Part shown: one piece after another, positions 1 to 4,790 of the stretch | How positions within the stretch are numbered: position 1 is the first letter of the stretch | Layout of the letters: every line of letters starts with the position of its first letter | The notes under the pieces: model-generated | The model's database searches: none | Told to the model about the DNA's origin: nothing | What the model saw: the letters and a program-made list of their open reading frames with translations, nothing else | Position numbers and translations under genes: made by a program | From: Candidatus Babelota bacterium | GTDB lineage: Bacteria; Babelota; Babeliae; Babelales; JAUPTZ01 | DNA length: 5,441 nucleotides | NCBI GenBank assembly: GCA_030917105.1 | Contig: JAUPVI010000074.1 | Location: 1 to 5,441, forward strand | Reading direction: 5' to 3'

Positions 1-1024
1 CTGCGTTGCTGATTTGGTTCATAAAGTCGCCGATATTTCGGGCCGCCTTGAGCTTTTCTCTCAAAGAGATTCGATTATGATTGTAGATCATTGCATGGGT
101 AGCCTTGTTTTGGCGTTGCTCTTGCTTGCTTGGTGACGAAGTGTGACTCACAAGTAGTTTTATTTCATCAATACTTGGCGCGTAGAAGTCTTCTCCTTCC
201 AGTAACTCATCGAGTTTTTTCTCCCATGCTGCTTCAAGCTCGGGAGTAACGTGTATATCTGTGAGTGCGCTGATGGACATTGCGCTGGCGATTGCCTGTT
301 GGGTTCCTTTTTTACGTAATAGCGATCGTTGTGCTGTCTTGGCAGCATCCAGGACTGAGGGGTTGGCAGGGTCGTTGCGAGAAGTGTAGCGAGGATTAGC
401 TTCGAGGGTGGCTAATTCTTCCTCTGTGGGTGCGTGACCGTCTTTTATCACTCTTTCAACATGCGTCCTAATTTCGGTGTCGTACAGGGAGTCGGCAAGC
501 GCGAGAATATCTGCAATAGTCCGTGCGTGGCTCACTTCTTCTTCTGCCCTTGTGCGCTTTTCATTTGCTTTTTTGAGCAATTGTTGCGTTTTGGGATACT
601 CGTTTAGTTTTGCGATGTCGAGTTGATCGACTGGCCAGCCTGGATGAGCTGCAAGTTCCTGGAGCGCAAGCGTATGCATCTCTGTATCATTAACTTTGAG
701 CGCGAGGAGGCCTTTGACCATTTCTATCGAGTTATAGAAATTGTGAGCATTGAATTTTTCCCTTATTGCCTCTCGTTCGGCATGTTGAGTTAAATCAGTA
801 AGTCTCTTTATTGCGCTTGATGCTTCGTTTAATCCGTATCTTGTGACTATTACCACATCTCGCGCATTGACCATTGTCCTTGGATGCATGTCTAGGTTGA
901 TGCAGATCAACCTATCTGCGAGGTCTCGATCAAGGGTGAGATTTTCTTGTGCAAATTCATCTAATTTTGTGTAGAGACTATCAAGGCTGTGATCGGGGGA
1001 ACTTGCAAGTTCATGAGCTTCTTG
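1..1024 (-). repeat. Divergent ~80-residue tandem protein repeats (residues ~600-940 and on)
   Basis: An anchor (often Ala-Arg or polar, then Ile/Leu, x, x, hydrophobic) recurs with its Ile/Leu at residues 613, 699, 769, 850 and 930, so spacings are 86, 70, 81 and 80. A second landmark follows 29-34 residues later in the first four units: P647, P730 (GWPVDQL), P798 (GHAPTEEEL) and P882 (FYAPSIDEI). In three units a short [D/P]-[T]-E turn lies between them (E714, E783, E861). The last visible unit is cut by the window edge. Identity is low, so this is a protein-level repeat and not a recent DNA duplication. Confidence 0.5.
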
Positions 1025-2821
1025 GCGTAGTGCTTCTGTGCGTGCGGCTTTCATTTTTTGAATAAGCATTGCGGCTGGTCTCATTTCTTCTGCTTTTTTG
1101 ATGTCGCCTGCTTGCGGCGCTATTCCTTTATCCATGAGGAACGATAGAAGGGCTTCTTTGTTGCGTGTGTTACTATCTAAAACCTTTCGGAGGGAATAAG
1201 ACGCTTTGTCTTCTTCGCAGAACAGCGCTTGCAAAGTTTTTAGGCTATGATTTTGTTGCAAAGCTACCTCGAACGGAGATTGCCCGTTGGTGGCACGGTC
1301 GCGGCGAATTTTTTTGCACGTCAGAAGGCACTCGAGAATATCGTTATAGTCTGTACCGTTTGTGAGCGTCACGATCAAGAGAGTTTGTCCATCACGTTTT
1401 GCCTGGTTTGGATCTTGCATACATTCAAGCATGCTGGTGAAGCACTCCAAGAAGGTCTTCCGTTGAGCGTCCACTCTGTACGATGACTGTCTTTCAAAGA
1501 GCTTTACTACTGGAAAGACGCCGGCTTGTTCCTGATTGGCGGTTTCTTCGGTTATCAGTTCTTTTTGGATGCTGAGATTGCAGTGCTCAATTGCGTAGAA
1601 AAGTGGGAGCATAGGCTCCGTTGTCCTGAGGAAGGTGAGTGGTCGGGTGATATCAGCACCAGTGTCGGTTAGTGTTTTAACAAGCCACTCTCGGTTGAAT
1701 GCTTTTGGTTCATCCATTGATAGTGCTTTGGCCAATGGGGTAAGCCCATGTTGATCTTGCATGTTCACGGTTTCGGGTGTGAGAGCTTGCTCTATCGTGG
1801 TTACGAGCCCATAAGTATTAATTGCCTTCATGAGGGCCTCAAAATTTACCGCTGGGGCTTCTGGCTTATCAGGGCTCTTCGGGCTTGGTGTACGTGCTGC
1901 TTCTTTGTCTTCATCGCCACGTTCATCGGCCGTAGTCGCTAATGGCGCGATTGGTGTATGCCTTATTACCGTGTCATTGTCCGATTCATCATCCGCATCA
2001 TTGTCTGTGTCATCCTGAGGTGCTGGCGTATGCCGAGGAGAAGGTGTTGCTGGCGAGATTGTACTGCGCTGTGTCGGCTTTGATTCACCGATAGGGTGTT
2101 GGCTTGGCACTTCTTCGGTTGATTCTGGTGCTTTTCTGATCGAGTAATTAGGTGTTAGCGGCGCGCCTACTGTAAGCCCGTGAGAGGTAGGTTCCTGATC
2201 ATCAGGATCATGCGTAAACTGAGCAGATGGTTCTACCGATGGAACCCTCGATGAACTCTCTGCGCTTGTTCTGCTACTGGTGGATGGCGCTGGTGATGCA
2301 GATGGAGCTGTTGGTTCAATAGTTGGTCCTGAGGTTACCGGAGCTTCCGGGGCTATCGGATTGCTGATTGTTTGCTCATCCGAAGGTGTTGATAGTGAAT
2401 TATTCTCATTCTGGTTTGAAGCTCCCGTTGCACCGGTAGAGTTAATGTGGGCAAGAGCGATGGATTTAGTCGAATTTCTTGGCGTTACTGGCGCCGCAGG
2501 TTGCTCAGCGCCCCCCTTGAGATGGAAAAACCAAGCCACTGCTGTACCACCAAATGCGGCGACAAGGACTTTTTTCCAGAGTGAGAAGCGCTGTTGCAGT
2601 AGTACGTAAGCCTCTTCTGTTTCAGCGCATGGTTTAGCTAAAAATGCTTTTTTGGCAGCTTCTTTTGCCCGGTACAATTGCATGCATTTGGCAGCCAAGC
2701 CCCCAAACGCTACGGTTGCTGTTCCTGGGATAAGCGGAGATTTTGTATGTGCCGTTGGTTGTAGTGGCAGACACAAGCAAGCGAGGGCGAGAAGCACGCT
2801 TTGTAGGGATAATTTTATCAT
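1..2821 (-). CDS. Large exported ankyrin-repeat protein with helical repeat C-terminus (3' end beyond window)
   Basis: The frame is open from the ATG at 2821-2819 through base 1 (940 codons, no stop), so the C-terminus lies outside the window. Residues 1-24 look like a signal peptide (K3, Leu/Ala core 9-18, ending near PTA-24). Two hydrophobic stretches follow, a weak one at about 30-44 and a stronger one at about 85-99 (VLVAAFGGTAVAWFF) that probably anchors the protein. Residues 105-324 are a Pro/Ser/Thr-rich linker with an acidic cluster at 270-283. Degenerate ankyrin repeats follow: HGLTPLAKAL at 358-367 ending in GADI near 392, then DGQTLL at 477 and NGQSPFEVAL at 512. From about 560 the protein is charged and helical, with divergent ~80-residue repeats. 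Ankyrin repeats mediate protein binding, so a surface or host-directed binding role is inferred, not shown. The start is supported by an in-frame stop 11 codons upstream and by the signal peptide. No good Shine-Dalgarno sequence precedes it. I do not recognise a named family. Confidence 0.9.
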   Translation of the reverse strand, partial: MIKLSLQSVLLALACLCLPLQPTAHTKSPLIPGTATVAFGGLAAKCMQLYRAKEAAKKAFLAKPCAETEEAYVLLQQRFSLWKKVLVAAFGGTAVAWFFHLKGGAEQPAAPVTPRNSTKSIALAHINSTGATGASNQNENNSLSTPSDEQTISNPIAPEAPVTSGPTIEPTAPSASPAPSTSSRTSAESSSRVPSVEPSAQFTHDPDDQEPTSHGLTVGAPLTPNYSIRKAPESTEEVPSQHPIGESKPTQRSTISPATPSPRHTPAPQDDTDNDADDESDNDTVIRHTPIAPLATTADERGDEDKEAARTPSPKSPDKPEAPAVNFEALMKAINTYGLVTTIEQALTPETVNMQDQHGLTPLAKALSMDEPKAFNREWLVKTLTDTGADITRPLTFLRTTEPMLPLFYAIEHCNLSIQKELITEETANQEQAGVFPVVKLFERQSSYRVDAQRKTFLECFTSMLECMQDPNQAKRDGQTLLIVTLTNGTDYNDILECLLTCKKIRRDRATNGQSPFEVALQQNHSLKTLQALFCEEDKASYSLRKVLDSNTRNKEALLSFLMDKGIAPQAGDIKKAEEMRPAAMLIQKMKAARTEALRQEAHELASSPDHSLDSLYTKLDEFAQENLTLDRDLADRLICINLDMHPRTMVNARDVVIVTRYGLNEASSAIKRLTDLTQHAEREAIREKFNAHNFYNSIEMVKGLLALKVNDTEMHTLALQELAAHPGWPVDQLDIAKLNEYPKTQQLLKKANEKRTRAEEEVSHARTIADILALADSLYDTEIRTHVERVIKDGHAPTEEELATLEANPRYTSRNDPANPSVLDAAKTAQRSLLRKKGTQQAIASAMSISALTDIHVTPELEAAWEKKLDELLEGEDFYAPSIDEIKLLVSHTSSPSKQEQRQNKATHAMIYNHNRISLREKLKAARNIGDFMNQISNA
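1187..1774 (-). other. Degenerate ankyrin-repeat region (about residues 350-545)
   Basis: The ankyrin consensus (DxxGxTPLhxA, then a helix and LLxxGAD) is recognisable at 356-392: DQHGLTPLAKAL, then WLVKTLTDTGADI. It recurs at 477-511 (DGQTLLIVTL, then ILECLL) and at 512-540 (NGQSPFEVALQQ, then LKTLQALF). The stretch between (about 400-470, including LPLFYAIEHCN) may be one or two further worn repeats. The usual His of TPLH is replaced by Ala, and insertions spread the repeats beyond the standard 33 residues. The family assignment rests on pattern matching by eye. Confidence 0.65.
1850..2509 (-). other. Low-complexity Pro/Ser/Thr/acidic linker (residues 105-324 of the ankyrin-repeat protein)
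   Basis: About 220 residues separate the membrane-anchor-like segment from the folded ankyrin part. They are dominated by Pro, Ser, Thr, Ala, Glu and Asp, with almost no long hydrophobic runs. An Asp-rich block lies at residues 270-283. The composition is typical of disordered stalks that hold a binding domain away from a membrane. The reading frame stays intact throughout, so this is a constrained coding segment and not decay. Confidence 0.75.
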
Positions 2822-2866
2822 GTTAGCACTTTCATAACGATATTGATTTATTCAAATTACTCCTTT

Positions 2867-2896
2867 ATTATCGCATTTTTTTGCTTAAAACGTCAA
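2867..2896 (-). promoter_or_regulatory. Sigma70-type promoter of the large ankyrin-repeat gene
   Basis: On the minus strand a -35 box TTGACG (2896-2891, 5 of 6 to consensus) is followed after 18 bases by a -10 box GATAAT (2872-2867, 5 of 6). Transcription would start near 2860, giving a leader of about 39 bases before the ATG at 2821. An AAAGGAG motif (2866-2860) lies between the -10 box and the predicted start, too far upstream to act as the ribosome site. The promoter implies that this gene can be transcribed independently of the 442-aa gene upstream. Confidence 0.55.
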
Positions 2897-2907
2897 CCGG
2901 CTCCTGG

Positions 2908-4236
2908 CTAGCGAGCCTTGGCCGTTTTGTACATTTTGTATGCGCCGTAGCCCATGCTGCCGACACCGGCAGTTCCGACAATGGCAGCGGTCACCAAGCG
3001 CCCAAGGGCTATTTTCTGTGCGCGACTTAAAGTCTTTACGCGCGCTGGGGTTAGTGATGGAAGGAGTTTTATAAGTATTTTTGCTGGGTTTTGGCCTGAT
3101 CTCAGTTCAGGGCTTAGGAGTGCTGTAGTAAGAAGTCCTCCGATAGCACCCGCGGCTGCGTATTGTTTGCCGGTAAAGTCATTTGTTTTTTCTGTTACTG
3201 CCTGAAGCGTTCGGGCCTCAGCCGTTTTATCTGCAAGGTTGCCGGTAGCTGAGGCGTCTGCGATGAGTGCGTCAACATTGATTTGCTGATCATTACTTGC
3301 GGAAGCTTCTTGGGCATTGCCAGTTATTTGGCTAGTCTGGTTGGCGAGCGTTTCGGATGGGCGTGGGGTTGGTCTCTTCTCGTGACGATCCAATTCTTCG
3401 TTGTCGCTATCGTTTTGAGAAGATATTGATTGCGCTTCCGAGGCTTCAGGAAGTTGCTCAAGCTGCCTCTGGACTGCGTGTTCTAGCGCAACGATCGCTT
3501 CTTTTTTTGGAGCAGAAGAGAACCAGCCTTTATCAAATTTTACACCATTAATGTTGAGGGCATTTACAGCCTTTGCAAACCTAGACTCTTTGCGAAAACC
3601 GGTCGATTGTTTGTATTTATCGATTTCTGCTTGAATGGAGCGAAGCTCTTCCCTGCTCAGGCTAGTTACGTCAATAGGACTTTGGCTTGGCGTACCAGCT
3701 TCCGTCTCTGTGCTATCTTGAATGCTCTCGGCATCGGATTCGAAACTAAGTTCGCGGACAGTGCTACTTTGGGATCTGTTTTCAGCGATTTCCTCTGTAC
3801 TTAGACCTTTTTCTGCGAGTCGCGCATTGACAATGTCCCGGAGTTCTTTGATTTCTTTGTGCGTTATTTTTGTGGATGGATTGTAGCCAATCTTGAGTCT
3901 GCTTACTGCATCTGCAAAAGTAGATTCTTTGTGGAGAGTGTACCAACTGCTTTGAAAATAGGTGTTAATGGTGCCAGAAAGCTTTTGTAGTTGGTTATCT
4001 TCGAGATTATGAATGAAGCTTCGGAGGTCGCCAGTTCCATGCGCATCCCTTGATCGGATAAATTGCGTGCTACTTGGACCTTTAGGGGTTTTTGGCAAGT
4101 TTGTTCGGGTGCGCTCAGGGGTTTTCAGTTCCAGCTGGCGCATTTCAATCCCTGTGGTCATCCTGTCGGCTAAGTTTGCTGCTCCTAGTATGCCGCTGAT
4201 GCTTGCAAGTATTCCCACTATTACGATCTTTTTCAT
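2908..4236 (-). CDS. Exported 442-aa protein with duplicated ~70-aa module and C-terminal Gly-rich hydrophobic hairpin
   Basis: I do not recognise a family. Residues 1-19 form a textbook signal peptide (KK, then IVIVGILASISGILGA), so the protein is exported. Residues 71-143 and 192-263 are two copies of one charged, helical module sharing Tyr-x-Gln-Ser, Glu-Ser-x-Phe-Ala-x-Ala-Val, Leu and Lys-Glu positions. Between and after them lie Ser/Glu/Thr-rich linkers (146-190, 264-320). Two hydrophobic segments at 358-375 and 411-432 are separated by a basic amphipathic stretch; the second is rich in glycine (GTAGVGSMGYGAYKMY) and ends the protein in a short basic tail. They would make a membrane hairpin holding the N-terminal modules outside the cytoplasm. 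The start is supported by GGGGG ending 4 bases before ATG and by the signal peptide. The gene lies 86 bases upstream of the ankyrin-repeat gene on the same strand and diverges from rpmE. Function is unknown. An envelope or host-interaction role is only an inference. Confidence 0.88.
   Translation of the reverse strand: MKKIVIVGILASISGILGAANLADRMTTGIEMRQLELKTPERTRTNLPKTPKGPSSTQFIRSRDAHGTGDLRSFIHNLEDNQLQKLSGTINTYFQSSWYTLHKESTFADAVSRLKIGYNPSTKITHKEIKELRDIVNARLAEKGLSTEEIAENRSQSSTVRELSFESDAESIQDSTETEAGTPSQSPIDVTSLSREELRSIQAEIDKYKQSTGFRKESRFAKAVNALNINGVKFDKGWFSSAPKKEAIVALEHAVQRQLEQLPEASEAQSISSQNDSDNEELDRHEKRPTPRPSETLANQTSQITGNAQEASASNDQQINVDALIADASATGNLADKTAEARTLQAVTEKTNDFTGKQYAAAGAIGGLLTTALLSPELRSGQNPAKILIKLLPSLTPARVKTLSRAQKIALGRLVTAAIVGTAGVGSMGYGAYKMYKTAKAR
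3448..3663 (-). repeat. Module copy 2 in the 442-aa protein (residues 192-263)
   Basis: The matching blocks are IDKYKQST (205-212), ESRFAKAVNALNI (217-229) and KKEAIVALEHAVQRQL (244-259). The strongest shared core is Glu-Ser-x-Phe-Ala-x-Ala-Val-x-x-Leu, offset by exactly 113 residues from copy 1. Confidence 0.65.
3808..4026 (-). repeat. Module copy 1 in the 442-aa protein (residues 71-143)
   Basis: This copy contains INTYFQSS (90-97), then ESTFADAVSRLKI (104-116) and HKEIKELRDIVNARL (126-140). Each block has a counterpart in copy 2, in the same order, with small length differences (a 2-residue deletion and about a 5-residue insertion in copy 2). Identity is modest, which implies an old duplication. 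Confidence 0.65.
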
Positions 4237-4239
4237 AAT

Positions 4240-4245
4240 TCCCCC
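4240..4245 (-). promoter_or_regulatory. Ribosome binding site of the 442-aa gene
   Basis: On the minus strand GGGGGA precedes the ATG at 4236 by 3-4 bases. It is purine-rich and G-heavy, not a canonical AGGAG, and somewhat close to the start. It is still the only convincing Shine-Dalgarno-like site among the confident genes here and it decides this start. A TATATAGT stretch just upstream (4254-4247) looks like a -10 box, but using it would leave almost no leader. Confidence 0.45.
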
Positions 4246-4287
4246 ACTATATAGAACTTTTTAATTGCTCCGGTAAACTCCTTGCAA

Positions 4288-4334
4288 CCGCCTTTGGTAC
4301 TACGGCGATTCACGCCTTAGCGCCAAAGGTGCGG
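4288..4334. repeat. Long imperfect inverted repeat / hairpin
   Basis: Arms 4288-4307 and 4313-4334 pair as CCGC/GCGG, CTTTGG/CCAAAG, CTA/TAG and GGCG/CGCC, about 17 pairs, interrupted by one 1x1 mismatch, one 2x2 internal loop and a 2-base bulge, closing on ATTCA. No T-run follows on either strand, so it is not a standard intrinsic terminator. On the minus strand the TGA of the possible 46-codon ORF lies in the apical loop. It could be an RNA 3' structure or a protein-binding palindrome. Confidence 0.6.
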
Positions 4335-4450
4335 CGGCGGATTGCAGCTTTCGCTGCTTTTAGATGCTGTCGAGCTCTCTTGATTCTAGCAAGTTCGGGC
4401 GATCGATTGGCACCGTTTGGTCGAAAGAAGGGCAAAACCCCTGGTGGCAT
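4310..4450 (-). CDS. Possible small basic protein, 46 aa (uncertain)
   Basis: On the minus strand an ATG at 4450 opens a 46-codon frame ending in TGA at 4312-4310. The product starts MPPGVLPFFRPNG and ends in a strongly basic, Ala-rich helical half (ARIKRARQHLKAAKAAIRRR, then TFGAKA). AAAGGGCGG directly before the ATG offers a weak ribosome site. No ATG, GTG or TTG lies between this ATG and the upstream in-frame stop at about 4486. It would be the first gene of the minus-strand block. Against it, the frame is short, I recognise no homologue, and frames on the plus strand across the same bases are also open. A second overlapping minus frame (4494-4360, 44 codons) could mean a frameshifted remnant. 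Treat it as a candidate only. Confidence 0.3.
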   Translation of the reverse strand: MPPGVLPFFRPNGANRSPELARIKRARQHLKAAKAAIRRRTFGAKA

Positions 4451-4507
4451 CCGCCCTTTACAATCCGGCGCTTTTCGGCAATACTACCCAACATGCTGTG
4501 CTCGCGC

Positions 4508-4541
4508 GTTACGGCACACTACATCTTGATATATCAAAACA
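4508..4541 (+). promoter_or_regulatory. Possible extended -10 promoter with perfect palindrome ahead of rpmE
   Basis: TTGATATATCAA (4526-4537) is a perfect 12-base palindrome. Within it TGATATATC resembles an extended -10 element (TGnTATAAT), with a poor -35 candidate GTTACG at 4508-4513, 16 bases upstream. Transcription would begin near 4541, leaving a leader of about 28 bases. The palindrome could equally be an operator overlapping the promoter. No other promoter for rpmE-prfA stands out. Confidence 0.3.
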
Positions 4542-4569
4542 TTACTAAATCTAACGAAAGTCGGCTCCT

Positions 4570-4782
4570 ATGAAAAAGAACCTTCACCCAACCGTTAATC
4601 ATATTACTGCGGCTTGTGCCTGTGGCCAATCTTACCAAATCGCAACAACTCTTGCAGAAGCAAGCTTTGACATCTGCTCAAACTGCCACCCGTTCTTTAC
4701 TGGACAACAAAAATTTATCGACCGCGCTGGCCGTATTGAGAAGTTCCAACGCCGTTTTGATAACAAAACAGCTACTAAGTAA
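4570..4782 (+). CDS. rpmE: Large-subunit ribosomal protein bL31 (zinc-binding type)
   Basis: bL31 sits on the central protuberance of the 50S subunit and bridges to the small subunit. The 70-residue product has the family hallmarks: MKKNLHP at the start, ACACG (Cys16 and Cys18), CSNC (Cys36 and Cys39), HPFFTG at 40-45, and a basic end with GRIEKFQRRF (54-63). The CxC plus CxxC set is the zinc-binding C+ form, unlike the cysteine-poor form induced in zinc shortage. Length is typical. The ATG start gives the conserved N-terminus. No clear Shine-Dalgarno sequence precedes it (GAAAGTCGGCTCCT). prfA follows after 8 bases, so the two are presumably one transcript. The gene diverges from the 442-aa gene upstream. 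Confidence 0.97.
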   Translation: MKKNLHPTVNHITAACACGQSYQIATTLAEASFDICSNCHPFFTGQQKFIDRAGRIEKFQRRFDNKTATK

Positions 4783-4790
4783 TTACTTCC

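Larger units (their letters stand above)
4237..4569. other. Divergent intergenic region between the 442-aa gene and rpmE
   Basis: These 333 bases hold no gene of certain standing. From left to right they contain the leader and probable promoter of the minus-strand gene (to about 4285), a long imperfect hairpin (4288-4334), a short GC hairpin with a GAAA loop on the minus strand (4344-4357), a possible 46-codon minus-strand ORF (4310-4450), small stems before rpmE, and an AT-rich stretch with a perfect 12-base palindrome (4526-4537) just ahead of rpmE. No tRNA, tmRNA, SRP RNA or RNase P RNA signature was recognised on either strand. Confidence 0.7.

Noticed and set aside
2280..2609. 109-aa plus-strand open frame rich in Gly, Ala and Val
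   Set aside because: It is antisense to the Pro/Ser/Thr linker of the ankyrin protein, whose composition produces such a complementary frame.
2899..2917. GGCTC/GAGCC stem at the end of the 442-aa gene as an intrinsic terminator
   Set aside because: Only 5 pairs, overlapping the stop codon, and the nearest T-run on the minus strand begins about 7 bases after the stem, inside the next gene's promoter. Too weak to call.
4288..4334. Integron attC or transposon end
   Set aside because: No GTTRRRY core sites, no flanking target duplication and no transposase or integrase gene in the window.
4344..4361. GCAGC-TTTC-GCTGC followed by TTTT as a plus-strand terminator
   Set aside because: The stem is 5 pairs with only four Ts, and no plus-strand gene lies upstream to terminate. 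It is noted as a hairpin only.
4381..4500. tRNA, riboswitch or SRP-like RNA in the intergenic region
   Set aside because: Looked for a T-arm, tmRNA, SRP, c-di-GMP and TPP riboswitch core motifs on both strands; only scattered partial resemblances were seen and no cloverleaf could be built.
4329..4573. Two plus-strand frames of 66 and 69 codons, the latter overlapping the rpmE start as ATGA
   Set aside because: Neither gives a protein with recognisable features or a ribosome site. The overlap with rpmE is suggestive but coding is unsupported, and the minus-strand frame across the same bases looks slightly better.
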